From Cladochytrium replicatum (taxonomy: Eukaryota > Chytridiomycota > Chytridiomycetes > Cladochytriales > Cladochytriaceae), in the NCBI GenBank assembly GCA_025526935.1, contig JAHLKD010000104.1, positions 124,001 through 188,000 on the forward strand: DNA of 64,000 nt, given 5' to 3'. This document shows, piece after piece, positions 23,026 to 35,510 of the stretch (position 1 is the first letter of the stretch; every line of letters starts with the position of its first letter). The notes under the pieces were generated by a model. The model worked only from the letters and a program-made list of their open reading frames with translations. It searched no databases and was not told the origin of the DNA. Made by a program: the position numbers and the translations under genes.

Positions 23026-26000
23026 TCAATGAGACAAATCCAAACTTGAAGCTTTATTGACCAGGATTGGCCAGATTCTATCCAACTGCTGCACAGCAGC
23101 CTGTGTGCTCCGGACGCTCCCCAGTATACTTTCGAAACCTGAGCATAAGCTAATTAGCACATTTATGGTAAATACCAGACCGATTCTCACATTCTTTTGC
23201 AGCAGGATTCGATTTTGCTTGGTTTGGCAGACTATTAATCTTGGCAGTTGAATAGTCCATGTTTGTATTAAACTGTCCTTCCAGGATGCCATCGCTGTAC
23301 AACTGCAATGGTGCCCTATTCTGATATTGATCCAATGTGCCTGTTTGACCAATTAGTTTCTGACATTGCCACAGTAACTCTATCTTTACCAAATATACTA
23401 GTAGCTTTCATTTGTGACTGGCTATTCACTGAGACACCACAAATCTTTTCTAGACGTAAATGCTTCATCCGGTGAATAATATAGAAAATATAGTATGGAT
23501 GATGTGTGACTGGATTTTGCTCTGAGCTAATGTCAATCTCTTTCACGTTTTTGAGTGTTTGCAAGACATTGAGCTTTGAGAAAGTGATCAGCAAATAATA
23601 GTACAGAACTGCACCAGCTTAACTGATTTTAAGGATGTGATGTTATTGTTAGAAAATGAAATTTTCTCCAGATTTTGAAACCTCTTAAGTTTTGGTAGGA
23701 TTGGTGCAATCTTTTGGAAGCTCAAGAAACAAAAGCATAGCACCGTGATATCGCCTGTTTCAACACGGTCGAGTATACCCGTTGCTTCACCATATCTGAG
23801 AAACATAGAATGTGTTATTCTTATGGTTCTATAAAAGACACACAATTCAGTTCATACATGGATAGCTGTGAGCCAAGTAATTCAACATAAGCTGAAGTTT
23901 TCATTAGAAATTTAATCTTAAGGATAGATTTCACACCAAGTCTACCTTGTTGATTATCTATGTCAGTATTTGCAGGTGACGCAGTCTTCACGTCAGGCTT
24001 TTGTATTGAAATCTGGGGTGGCACATTCACTGCGAGCTCAGCATCCCACTTTCGGCGGATTTGGGCAATCGCTTTTTGCCTGTTTTATGTTTTATTCTAT
24101 AAAATCCAAATATAGTGGTATCAGTGCTTTTAAAATACCTTTCTTCCAATTGAATATTTAGTCTCTCCTCTTCTTTCCTTCGTCCGGCTTCTCTTTTGAC
24201 AACTTTGGAGGCCGCTCGTCGCTCATCGTCTGTAACTTTTCTGCCATCCAGAATTCGCACGTTGCGAAATCCAGATAAAGCAAAGGAGCGGAACAATGAG
24301 TCTGCACAGACAGGATTGTTGTCCAAGTCAAGCTCTATTGTGCATGTTAAGATTACTCCACAAGAGGACAAACAGATGAAGAACCTATCAAATGTGTCAG
24401 TTTGCTAATGTTGCTGCAACTCTCAAATGTGCCAATCTTGTTTCTGCTTAGGATTAATCTGCGCAGATTTCTTAGTGATCCTGACATGTTGACATTTGTT
24501 ATCTGAAAAAGAGGTTTGGTTCAAGTTATCATCATATTCTTATGGCTTCCAGTACCAGGTTCGATCGAAGATTGAGTTCCGCTAATGATTCGAGCGAGTC
24601 CAAGTTCCCCATTTCTTCGATAAAGTTGCCTTCCAAGTTCAGCACACGTAGGTCCGCCAGATGTGAAATATTTTCTGATACATCCGACAATTAATGCCTG
24701 GAGACATCAAATTAGATGCTATACCAATAACTGAGATTTGATTTGAATGAAGATCAAGGACATCAAGCTTTGGAACACCATCAAGATTCTCAAGCTTAAC
24801 AATCTTATTTCTCCCAAGCATAAGAACACGCAGACTGTGCAAACAAGACAAGCCTGATATTTCCTACTTTGGGTTTAGAATATGAATGAACGAACTTTAC
24901 CAAACACACCTCAATCTGGTTATTGTAGAAATCCAAAAATACAAGATTCTTTAGAGAATCAAGATTTTCGATCCTTGAAATGCTGTTGTTTTGAAAATTT
25001 AGAAGTCTTAGTCGTTCTTCACCAGCAAGGACAACACAATGCTAATTTGTGATCAGACATGAGAGTGGCAGTAACATAATTTAGAATCTACTTGCAGATT
25101 CATCCTGTTCAAGTTCAAGCGCTCAGGATTGAGTTGTCTGTCTTCATGTGACCGAGTGAACTGGGGAGAGAGATAATCAAAACACATTAATGTTAAATAG
25201 TTTGACTTTTACATTCAATTGGATTGCAGAGTCTTCTGCATGGACCGGAGGGCAAGAATTTTTCTCTGCCCTTTCTTGTGTTGCTTTCTGATCTTCTTTC
25301 GAGGGCACTGATTGTTCTACTGACGGAGGGTCTGGGGTAGCTTTCTCCTCTTTAGCGAATGTCTGCCTCACAATTTCTTGACTGGGGGTGTTCTCTTCCT
25401 TTTTAACAGCTGATTCTGTTTTTTCATCCAGTATCACAATTTCCAGATGTTCTGCTTTGTTCTGTTCAGTAGATTTGGTCTCAAATTTTCTTTTTTCAGT
25501 TCCATTTTTGAGAGCAGCATAACCAACATAAGGGCTGCCATTGCTTGTGAGAGTCAAGTCTTGTTGATAGGCACTATTTCTCTGGGATGCCCAGGCAGCT
25601 GGATTTGAAGACTTCGCAGCTGCAGGGGTCAGCGACTATGTAAATCTGAGGGGTTAGAATGTTCTTTAGGCTATCATGGTTGTTCTTTATATCAGATACC
25701 TCGATAAACAAGCAAGGAGAAGGGGACCAAGCAACTCTGGCTGTTCCAAAAGATTTTGGGTCAATGTTTCATTTTATTGAAGCTTTTGCTTAAAACAAAC
25801 GTTCGAGCTGGCCCGGTTCTCCTGCAGATGCTGGTGCCCAGTGCTTGATTTGTTGCAGAAAAGTGGTTGGAAAGTTGTCTTTTGGACGGTTGTGACCAAT
25901 TGTGATGACTGGCGAGCTGTATTGCACTTTCACCTTCGATGGCAGGCTGTGTTTCAACAACAAGACTTGAGAACGGGGAATTATATCGAAAGAACTCTGT

Positions 26001-26059
26001 TGGTAAAACCTGTAGCTCTCAGCTCCTGAGCCTGATCGGGCAGCGTTCGCACGCGACAT
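23026..26059 (-). CDS. LRRC49: LRRC49-like tubulin polyglutamylase complex subunit
   Basis: Leucine-rich-repeat subunit of the complex that polyglutamylates axonemal and centriolar tubulin in animals. About 13 or more exons on the minus strand give roughly 770 aa. The N-terminal 240 residues are disordered. Then come NPERLNLNRMNLQ, about six LRRs (RLLNFQNNSISRIENL, SLRVLMLGRNKIVKLENL, KLDVLDLHSNQIS, LRVLNLEGNFI), the cap ELDLDNNPV with ILDGRKVTDDERRAASKVVKRE, a helix RQKAIAQIRRKWDAELA and a C-terminal region with ILPKLKRFQNLEKISFSNNN and HPYYIFYIIHRMKHLR. These blocks match human LRRC49 in order. Several junctions were fixed by phase; the one near 23340-23440 is unresolved. The ATG at 26059 is 40 bp from the divergent cyclophilin start. 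Presence suits a zoospore-forming fungus. Confidence 0.85.
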
Positions 26060-26099
26060 CCCAGTGCTGTGGCTTTGACACGAGTCTCGTTTTGGAAAG

Positions 26100-27205
26100 A
26101 TGAGCGAAAACCCTGTGGTGAGCCATGCTATAGGAAGGCGGGTTTGTTGGTGAGTAGTGGTTACTGAGCGATGTCGAATTCTAGGTGTTCATGGACATTA
26201 GCATTGGCGGACAACCGGGTGAGCGCTTGTGTCGTTGTCGCAATTTCCACAAGCTGAAATTGTTTGTTTTCAGCGGGCAGGTTAAAGATGGAGCTCTTTG
26301 CCGACGTGTGTCCTCGTACAGCAGAAAACTTTCGACAATTGTGCACCGGGGAGTACAGGTGTTTAAAATGGAGTTGGAATTGTTATTGCGCTTTCGCTGA
26401 TTTGATTATGAAAGGAAGAACGGGGTACCACAGGGATACAAGAACTGTCATTTCCACCGGTAACATATGCTTTTACGAGACAGATTGGAATCATTCACTG
26501 ATTGCCGGAGTTGACTTTCGGATCGTGCAGTGTTATTAAAGGTGCGAATGGCGTGCATTTGCTGGAACTCTCTTCTTACAACTCGAATCTCTCGTTTTCT
26601 TCTAGATTTCATGGTCCAAGGCGGCGATTTTCTGAAAGTAAGTCGAAGACAGCATAATAATTCCAACTAACGGCTCATATTGTTAGGCGGATGGAACTGG
26701 ATCCATGTGCATATACGGTGACCGATTCGAGGACGAAAATTTCCAACTTAAGCACAGCGGCCCCGGATTGTTGTCAATGGTTTGCAAAAAACAGTGTAGG
26801 GCGTTGGCCGGTTTTGTTGACTTGGAAGTGTAGGCAAATAATGGGCCAAACAGTAATGGATGTCAGGTGAGTTAATGAGAAAGCTTTGTTGCTAGTGAAT
26901 CCGTGACAGTTTCTTCTCAGTTCTTCATCACTTGTCAAAGAAGCGAATTCTTGGACGGGAAGCACGTCGTTTTTGGTAATTTGTTTCAGTGTATCTTGAT
27001 CGTATCACTCATTTAAGCAGGCCGTCTTGTGGACGGACTCCTTACGCTGAGGAAAATCGAAAACGTGCCGACTGGTGCCAACTATCGTCCAAAGGTGAGC
27101 TGAGCTGCAAGGGCAAGGCGGGTCGAACAGGCTCGAACTCTAGACTTATCCATAAATTCAATCTCATAGCTTCCAGTGATTGTCACCGAGTGTGGTGAGA
27201 TGTGA
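26100..27205 (+). CDS. PPIH: Cyclophilin H, spliceosomal peptidyl-prolyl isomerase
   Basis: Proline cis-trans isomerase of the U4/U6-U5 tri-snRNP. Eleven short exons give about 177-180 aa starting [19 protein letters not shown]. Family landmarks are [37 protein letters not shown] with the catalytic arginine, [23 protein letters not shown] and the C-terminus [11 protein letters not shown], which is characteristic of cyclophilin H. The position equal to Trp121 of cyclophilin A appears as Phe ([12 protein letters not shown]), which usually weakens cyclosporin binding (family knowledge). Exon 5 (26531-26541) is an 11-nt microexon encoding the middle of RVIKD. Introns are about 50-75 bp. It shares a 40-bp divergent start region with LRRC49. 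Confidence 0.9.
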
Positions 27206-27408
27206 ATACATTCAGTTTAGTGCACCCTGTCAGTTCCAAACTGTCGTTACGATTCCATGAAGTGTTCGGGCAGTTCCGACACTTCCGTGTAAAAATTTTA
27301 CGTCACTCGCGGCTCCGCACCATCGAATTCCAATTTATACCGGGGATTCTTGCGGGGCCTTGCGATTTCTGTACTTTTCCGTGATTCGTTTGGTAAGCGA
27401 CCTTCATC

Positions 27409-29000
27409 ATGGGCCAGCCGTCCTCGCTCCCCGCAAAATCGCATCCTCCACCAGAAACGACTCTGGCCAATCCTAAATCCGGTCTCGCGACAGACGATTC
27501 CTCCACCACTGCAGCCCGCCCTCCCAGCATTTCTCCGTCCGTAGCCTCCGAATTTTCAAAACCACGCAGCTTCGCAAGCATTTTTGGAATCCACGGCGGT
27601 TTGCCTGAACCGACCGGGGCTTATCCTGTCTCTGTTGTCGACTATGAAACCCCATCAACCGACCCTGATCACCCGGGAGTCCTTCTCAGAATATATTATC
27701 CCTCTGCTCCGGCATCCCATCATCACCCCCGCGCTTACTGGCTCCCCCATCCAACTATTTACGCGATCGGTTACGGATCATTTTTGAGGCTGCCCAAACT
27801 CATCAGCAAGGCTTTTGCTGTACCTCTGCTGAGTCCCGTAAAGACTCCCGCTTTCATTCACGCACCGCTGCTCGTAAACAGCACACATGCGCAAGGGAGA
27901 TGGCCGGTCATGGTCTTTTCCCATGGACTCGGTGGGATGAGGACTACCTACAGCTCGTTTGTGACAGACTGCGCGAGCCACGGGTGGATAGTTGCCGCTG
28001 TCGAACATAGAGACGGGAGCGCCGTGGTCGCTACGAAAAACGGCGAGAAAGGGATCGCGGAGTATCAAAGACCTGAGCAGGTCTTGACTGATAGGTGAGG
28101 TGAAACTGGGGCTCAACACGGTGGAATATGGGGGTTGTTTGAACACCAACTAAGACAACTGTTCGTGCAGCTCCGACGAAGCGCTGTTGAAGTACCGAAA
28201 GGATCAGGTGGAAATACGAGTGAAAGAGATCACTGCTGCGGTGGAAGTAGTCCGCGCCATTGATGCCGGCGCACCACCTGAGAATCTCATGGCGGAGATC
28301 GAGCCACGAATTCCGCATCTCATGTCGGACCATGCCGCAAGGTCTCCATTCGACTTCTCTCAGTTTGCAAAGCGGATTGACATGGACACCCTTGTCGTCG
28401 CTGGACACTCCTTTGGGGTATGTAATTATTTCATAAGTAGGTAAAAAGTTGATGTATGCTGGAATATACAGGGTGCAACATCCATTGTTGTCGGACAGCG
28501 CATGATCGGCAAACCCAAGGCGCTAATCACACTCGATCCGTGGATGTACGCCGTCGACCCATCAATCCCCATCTCCGTACCTATCCTCTCCGTCAACACA
28601 GAGGTACATAGATTATCGTAATTTTCCCTCTATCCTTTCTGACAATGTTGTCTTCGCACAGACCTTCAACTGGCGCAAAAATGCCCAGGCGATTCTCGAG
28701 CTCTCCCGCAACACGAAACCCACGACCGTGCTATCGATCATCAAGGGTACGGCGCATCAAGATCCCTCGGATCTTCCTGCTCTTTTCCCGAGCGCAATGA
28801 AGCGGCTCAAAATGGGAGGGACGGAGAAACCCTTGGAGACGCTAAAGGTGCTGTTTGCGATCACGCAGGGATTCTTGGATATCGCTGTGAACGGAATGGA
28901 GGTGGAGAAGGTCCGAAGCGCGGTGAATGCAACTGGGGTTCTGAGAGAGGTGCTGCTGATGAAGGACGCCGAGGAATTCTTGGAACAAATTGAAAAATGA
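27409..29000 (+). CDS. PAF-acetylhydrolase II-like serine esterase
   Basis: Phospholipid esterase of the platelet-activating-factor acetylhydrolase II/plasma type, expected to remove short or oxidised acyl chains from phospholipids. Four exons (27409-28094, 28171-28417, 28472-28603, 28662-29000) give about 467 aa. Visible motifs are the oxyanion-side segment WPVMVFSHGLGGMRTTYS, the nucleophile elbow GHSFGG split by intron 2 (exon 2 ends GHSFG), the acid in ALITLDPWM and the histidine in IIKGTAHQDPSD. The N-terminus MGQPSS fits N-myristoylation, as in mammalian PAF-AH II, which would place it at membranes. A P/S-rich linker of about 50 residues precedes the catalytic domain. The catalytic triad is complete, so the enzyme should be active. 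Confidence 0.88.
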
Positions 29001-29712
29001 TGTCGGGAGGATGATATGTGGTCGTAGGACACTTTGAATTTGAGCCTCCCATTTTTTTTTTTTGGAATGTGGGGGGGGGGGGTGGGGTGGTGGAGGGCCA
29101 GTCTAATTAAAAGAGCGCGGAGTTTTTTTCGTCGCTGGTTCCCTTTGCATTGGCTTTCTATTTTTTGCCTTATTACATTTGTGATTGCATACAACCCAGT
29201 CGACTGGTCGGGAATTTCTCAAGCAATCTTTCCACTTGACTTCACGGATCACCATGTGCTCGAAGAAGAGTGCTCTTCTCGCAAGGGCAGCGGAATAGAA
29301 TACAGAAAAACTGCGTTTACGTTGGTGGCAGCGGTGTAATAAACCCTCTGGTTTTCACAGCGTTCCTTTCTAATCGCCAAGAAAACTAACATCATCAATA
29401 TGAGCATTTCTTTGTTCCATTCGTGTTGTCAGTGACAATTGGAGTCATTAATTTACTGTAGAATCAGTTCAATGGGCTTGGTGCTGAAGTTCGTTCTTCA
29501 GTTATTGTGCACACTTGACGCCAGATTTTGGATCATGAACCATGTGGCAATATAGCTTGATGAAAGTTCTAAACGAAACTCAACAAGCGCTCAGATGTTA
29601 CTTTGAAATAAAAACAATATATTTTCCATCATATGTATCACTCGGGTGCAAGAGACCCTATTCCAACCAACGGCTGTCCAATCACGGTATACAAAGTACT
29701 TAGCGAAAACAT
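29001..29712. other. Convergent 3' spacer with poly-T/poly-G tract
   Basis: Spacer between the esterase and the convergent MET6 gene. At about 29049-29090 a run of T passes into a run of G. No gene is seen; the open frame across this tract is low complexity. Confidence 0.6.
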
Positions 29713-32373
29713 TCACGCCTTCTGCTGCTCAACCTCAACACGCAGTGCGCGGGCAACTGCCACCATGTTCGCCAAGTTCTCCTTGGTCTCCTTCCATCCA
29801 CGAGTCTTCAATCCACAGTCGGGGCACACCCAGATCTGCTCGGCAGGAACCACTCCAGTGATCTTACGAAGGCGATCCTTCATCTCGTCAACAGAGGCAA
29901 CACGGGGGGAGTGGATATCGAAGAGACCGGGAGCAAGGTCCTTCAAGTAGGCGGACGAGCCGGCGGAGAAGACGCGGAGAAGCTTGAGGTCCGACTTGGA
30001 GTTTTCGATCGTCAAAACGTCGACGTCGAGGTTGTCGAGAGCTCCAAAAATGTCGTTGAAGTCTGTGATTGATGAAATGGATCAGCAACATGACTGGACT
30101 TCATTTTGGTTGATCTTACCGGAGTAGCACAAGTGCGACTGGATCTGGGTTTCGTCGCGCACAACAGCAGTGGAAATGCGGAAAGAGTCGACGGCCCAGG
30201 TGAGGTAGGCGTCCCACTCTGCGCGGCGGAGGGGAAGACCTTCACGAATAGCAGGCTCGTCGACCTGGATGCACGCAATACCAGCCTTCTCGAGGTCTGC
30301 GACTTCGTCACGGATTGCGAGAGCGAGCTGCAAGCAGGTGTCGCGACGGGGTTGGTCGTTGCGTACGAAGGACCACTGAAGAATGGTGACGGGGCCAGTC
30401 AACATTCCTGCGATACAACAAATGAGCGATGAAGAAATGTGTGCTACACTCTTTGTTTGATTACCTTTCATGATCTTGTTGGTGAGGGACTGCGCGTACT
30501 GAGTAACCTCAACGGTCATTGGGTTGGGGCGGTGGACGTCACCGAAAATGATCGGAGGCTTGACGCAACGACTGCCGTAGCTCTGTACCCAGCCGTTGGC
30601 GGTGAAGGTGAACCCGGCCAAGTACTTTCCGAAGAACTCAACCATGTCCTCACTATGAAACGCAACAATTAGTTTGGTGCAAACAACAAAAACACCGAAA
30701 ACTCACCGTTCGGCCTCTCCGTGGACCAAGACGTCCAAACCAAGTTCCTCTTGGATGTCGACGCACATCTTGATCTCTTTCTTGATGAAAGCGTCGTACT
30801 CCTGCTTAGAGATCTTTCCGGCCTTGAAAGCTGTACGGGTGGAGCGAACCTCCTTCGTTTGGGGGAAGGAACCGATGGTGGTAGTTGCAAAGTACTTGGG
30901 AAGACGGTCAGCGAAGCGGGCGCGCTGGATCGTGCGACGCTTCTCAAAGTCAGAAGCACGGTTTCGGAGCTTGGTGCCCTCGGGGGTACCAGCGACAGTG
31001 GTGGCAAGGCGCGCCTGAACCTCGGGGTTGTGGATACGTGGGGAAGTGCGCCTGGACTCCTGAGCGCGCTGGTTCGCTTCGTACTCAGTGCGAAGAGCGT
31101 CGTCGGAGATGGTGATGGCACCGGTTGAGCTATCGAGGATGGCAACAGTTGCGGCGCGGGCAAGGAAAGATATTTCAGAGAGCTTCTCTTCTGCGAACGA
31201 GAGCCAGGCCAAGATCTCAGCGTGCACAAGACCGACTTCGTACTCCTTCGCCAAAGAGAAGGGGGAGTGGAGAAGGGAGCTTGAGGGGCCGACGAAGACG
31301 CGGGAGGTGCCAAGAGCGGCGATGGCCTTGGCGATCAAAGTCAACGACTGCTTGTAGTCGTTCTTCCAGATGTTGCGACCGTCGACGACACCGAGAGAGA
31401 GAATGATGGGGGCACGAAGAGTTGAGATGATCTCGTTGAACTCGGCGGTGTTGTTGCCACGAACAAGGTCGATGTGCAAAGCATCGATGGGGAGGTCCTT
31501 GACGATGGCCGAGTAGTTGGAACCGAGGTGACCGAAGTAGTTGGTGAGCTGAAGTTTGAGGTTGGGCACCGCCGAGCGGATAGTTTGGTAAGCATGGGCG
31601 TAAGCCTTGGCAACAACGGTTGGGTCCTGGTCCAGTGAAAGCATTGGCTCGTCGAACTGGATCCATTGTGCGCCAGCGGTCTCGAGCGCCTTGAGCAGCG
31701 CGACATACACCGGGAGGAGTGCGTTGAGGTGAACAAGGGCATCAGACTGAGCTCCGTACGGCTGGAGCGGGTTTGCGGATTTGGAGAGAAGGAGGAATGT
31801 GACCGGGCCGATGATGACGGGGCGAGTTTCGATCCCGACAGCCTTTGCCTCGAGGAACTCGCGAACGGGCTTGGGGTTCTCAGACAGCTTGAAGGTTTGC
31901 TGTGCTCCAAGCTCGGGAACAAGGTAGTGGTAGTTGGTGTCAAAGTACTTCTTCATCTCGAGACTTCCGATGTCGAAGCCGTTCGCCTGGTGGCCACGAG
32001 ACATCGCGAAGTAGGTGGTCAAGGCGCTACCGGTCTGCTGAAGCAAGGACTGGTAACGCTCGGGAATGACGCCGAAAAGCTGTGCATGGTCGAGCACCTG
32101 ATCGAAGAAGGAGAAATCGTTGCTGGGGATGAAGCCCTGGTTGATTCCCTTGGATGCCTGAAGCTTCCAGTGGTTCTCTCGGAGCTGGCGAGCAGTGGCG
32201 AGAAGATCGGCTTCGGAGGTCTTACCTGCCCAGTAGCTGAAGAATTTGAACAATCAGTGTCTTGGATGGAGAAAGAAGTCTGATCATTACCTCTCAACAA
32301 CTTTCTTCAGCTCGCGGTTGGGACCCATACGGGGAAACCCAAGGTTGGTAGCTTCAACTGCAACAGCGACCAT
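29713..32373 (-). CDS. MET6: Cobalamin-independent methionine synthase
   Basis: Cytosolic 5-methyltetrahydropteroyltriglutamate-homocysteine methyltransferase, the last step of methionine synthesis. Five minus-strand exons join in phase: 32373-32291, 32236-30707, 30652-30465, 30407-30120 and 30062-29713 (about 812 aa; yeast Met6 is 767). The N-terminal half carries [14 protein letters not shown] and [13 protein letters not shown]; the C-terminal half carries [54 protein letters not shown] and [15 protein letters not shown]. The zinc ligands are visible in SHLCYS and in [11 protein letters not shown]. The start at 32373 ([15 protein letters not shown]) is preferred over a longer in-frame upstream frame because it gives the family N-terminus. 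Large antisense open frames over exon 2 are shadows of its biased codons. Confidence 0.95.
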
Positions 32374-32530
32374 GATTCTGTCAAGAAAGCTTGTTTCAGT
32401 GCTCACATTGAAGAAATCAGTTGGTGATCCACACCTTTTTGTGGTGGTATAAGACGAAGAAAGACACAAAGTGGGAGTGAGATTGAGTCGAAGAGACAGC
32501 GATGTAACCTGAGTGGTGCGGGGAGACGAC

Positions 32531-32539
32531 TTTATAAGG
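32531..32539 (-). promoter_or_regulatory. TATA-like element upstream of MET6
   Basis: On the minus strand this reads CCTTATAAA, about 160 bp upstream of the MET6 ATG. Distance and sequence are compatible with a core promoter and a 5' leader of about 100 nt. No known sulphur-regulon site is obvious nearby. Confidence 0.35.
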
Positions 32540-33751
32540 AGCAACGACTGGATGCTGACCCCAAACCATAATGTTTCTACTGTCGCAATGCTGGGGAACG
32601 GGCTGCGCAAGTGCACCATCTCCGAAGAAGATGAATTTTCTGTGTTTTGATGCATAGCAAGCCGGCAACTTACCAACCCAGATCAGACAGCTGGATGCAC
32701 CGAAGATTGCGAAAGGTCTCCGATGATCGCTTTACTATATATCTCAGGATGATCTTGGGCTTCTCCTCCTGTGTCCCGACTCTCAGGATCACACTTTGTT
32801 TTTGTCTCCCGCCACAGAAGTCAACGACTGCCAGAAGTCACCGACTGCGATGACACACGCGTTCAAACAACAGCCTCCAATTCACCACTTGGGAGCATTA
32901 GAGGATGTTTTGGATCAGAATCGCAACTGAATTCGAAATAGTTTTTAACTAGAGAACATTGACTTTGGTGTGAGTGCGGCTAAGAGCACACAGTGGTCGG
33001 CTGCGCAACTGCGGACTCCCCAAGCACACATATGGCAGCTGCGGTTCGTTGTTTTTCTATGCGCTTTGATGCTGGAGTTCGTTGCTTTGGAAGCTGGAAG
33101 ACGTGGACAGAAGGACGTCTGAAAACGCTGAAAGTTGTCGAAGGGTTAGCCTTTAAAGTGACTTTGTAAAAGAAAAACCCATAACTCAAGAACATTAAAA
33201 ATACATCACATTCCAAAATGAAAGCTTCTTTGGCCAGCGCTCAGTATCGCAATCGACTGAGATTTCCAGTCTATCCTTTCTTGAGAAAACTGGGTTACAT
33301 TTTAGTCGATTTTTTTCACTTATTTTGTAAGCAAAGAGAATACAAGCGAGAATTACCCCAGATTCAAATGACGATGAGGAAGTATGGTTGATTTTTGGTT
33401 TCCCCTAATGGTTATTCAACAACAGAAAACATTCGAAAGCCATTGAAACATTAAACACTGTACCACCACCAAAGAAATGAAAAGGGGTTCGCTGGAAACA
33501 ACTTCGAAAGAGTACCCAAACGTACTGGAAAGAAACACACCAAAGGGTTAATGATTCCAACGATATAGGAAACGATAACTAAAATATTCCACCCAATAAC
33601 ATCGTCGACGACGGCACACATTTTAACACCAACCCAACAAATCAGATTTGAAAAAGAAGATGTGAATTGGAAATCGAACAGCCAAAACAGAAGGAGCGAA
33701 CACACGGCACCCGCCGAATGTGCCACAATCTTAAAACCCGTCTTTTCGTCA
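32540..33751. other. Intergenic region, no gene seen
   Basis: About 1.2 kb between MET6 and the 3' end of the glycosyltransferase. It is A/T-rich to the right of 33100. A 91-codon hydrophobic frame on the minus strand (33451-33726) lies in the likely 3' untranslated region of the glycosyltransferase and has no domain match that I recognise. Confidence 0.5.
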
Positions 33752-35510
33752 CTAGAGTTGTTTGCTCTTCAAAGCCTTATCAAGCTCATCTTCCTTGCCG
33801 TCAACAATCAAACGATATGTCCTGAGCAGATCCTTAACGCTGGACTTGATGCTGAAATCATTGACTGCAATTCTTCTCGCCACCTTCCGTGCGACATTTC
33901 CGTCGCTCCACACCCTTGCAACTTTGCGTGCGTAGTCTTCTGTGTTCTCTTCGTCAAACATCCACTCGTTAATCATGCCAAAGACTTTTGGAAAGCTTCC
34001 GGAACGAACCACGACAGCTGGAGTTCCGCATGCCATGGCTTCTACGACGGTGAAGCCGAAAGTTTCCGAGCTAGAGGCAGAGACAAAAACGTCTGCGTTG
34101 CTGTAGAATCGCGCAACCGTGCGTTCGTCGATGATCATTCCCGCAAAAGTCACGCGTTTCTTGGAGTTGAGAACCGCGGCGGAGACGTGTTGAGTTTTCA
34201 AGACATGGGTGGGATCTTCTCCCATCACTGGCCCGCTGTAGACTTCGTGCGACCCGACGGTGTCGCGAGCAAGATCCTCGAGATTTCGACGCCAGGGGCC
34301 ATCGCCAACAATCGTGAGGGTGGCGTTGGACAAAAGAGGGTGGTTGAGGGCTTCGATCAGGAATTGAACATTCTTTTCAACCGCGAGTCGTCCAACATAG
34401 ACCAGGTGAGGTCCGCGGTTTTCTGAAGACGCCGAAGATTGGACGCTCATCGAGGAGGACGAAGAGGGAACAGACATCGAGAGGCGGTGAGTAGCAAGCT
34501 CGTGAGATCGCTTGCGGGAGATCTTCGGGGTCGAGACCGGTGAACCGATCGTAGCCGGGTCAGAGGGCTGAGGAAGAAGGGATGGCGCATCCGAAACTTC
34601 ACCATCTGTCAGAACATTGGCTCGCGGCACATACACGTCGGTGTCAAGTCCGGATTTCATGAAATGAATTCGGTTTGACAACTTGAAGATGAAAGTGTCG
34701 GCAGCCCCTGAGGGGATACCAACGACAGTTGCAAACATCACAAGCGGATAGTAGTAGACCAGAATGTAACCGAACTCAAGAATGTCGCCGAGGAACTGCC
34801 ACTCACCCAAATAAAGGTTCTTGTACTTTTGTAAAGCAACGTGGTAGGAGACGTAGACTTTGACCCCACGAAGCCATAACAGGAACATGATGGGGATGAA
34901 AGGGAAAGCCAGCGGGCCCACAATGTGAGCAATATCGTACGGAACAGGAGTGGTGATGTCGATGAGTTGAAAAAGAAGATCCAGAGGGGGGAAAATGAAC
35001 ATTCTGTAGGTGGCAGATCGTTTTAAGTGAGCTAACATGACGTCACAAAAACAGGTATTCCAAACAAATATGTGACGAGAGAGCATAGTGGAATAGCAAA
35101 GTTCTTTCTCTTGTAAGCGACTCACCTTTGTGCAGGGTAGAAGATGTTTCTAACGGAAGGAGCGATTTTGTCGCAGTCAGTGCCAACGGGGCCGTACACA
35201 GTGACGAGGTGTCCTTCCTCTCTGTAACCGCGGATGAGGTATTTGCAGCGATTAGCGATTCCGGAGACGTAGGGCGGCAAGTACTCCGTTGCCATCAAAA
35301 TGCGAAGAGGCCTCACAGAGCTGCGACACATGGAAACAGGCGAGCGACGCGGAGAACGGAGTCAGCACGAGCGGAAGGCGGGGAGAAAGGGAGAGGACGA
35401 GAGAAAGAACAGAGAAGCGTTCAGAGAGATGGTTTGCAACACACAGAGAAAGAGCAGCAGCACAGATTCTCAAGTAACTCAACTCACCCCTCAGGAACCG
35501 GAGAACCCAT
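33752..35510 (-). CDS. GT4 glycosyltransferase, SQD2/GPI-type fold
   Basis: Glycosyltransferase family 4 enzyme with a GT-B fold, about 489 aa from three minus-strand exons: 35510-35488, 35320-35126 and 35003-33752. The N-terminal domain starts RILMATEYLPPYVSGIANR and has the GHLVTVYGP and IAHIVGP strands seen in SQD2-like sulfolipid and mannosyl-glycerolipid transferases. The C-terminal nucleotide-sugar domain shows VYVGRLAVEKNVQFLIEAL, TIVGDGPWRR and the EX7E-type segment SETFGFTVVEAMACGTPAVV. A serine-rich insert of about 70 residues separates the two domains. Hydrophobic segments (IPIMFLLWLRG; FGYILVYYYPLVMFATVVG) suggest membrane association. The tiny first exon (MGSPVPEG) was chosen because it joins in phase to the RPLRILMA strand; an ATG at 35331 is the alternative. 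Donor and acceptor are unknown; a glycolipid product is inference. Confidence 0.82.

Noticed and set aside
31666-32283. A 205-codon plus-strand open frame opposite MET6, with other long antisense frames
   Set aside because: They lie entirely over the conserved MET6 exon 2 and show no domain. They arise from its codon bias.
33451-33726. A small hydrophobic minus-strand protein
   Set aside because: It has no homologue I recognise and sits in the probable 3' untranslated region of the glycosyltransferase gene.
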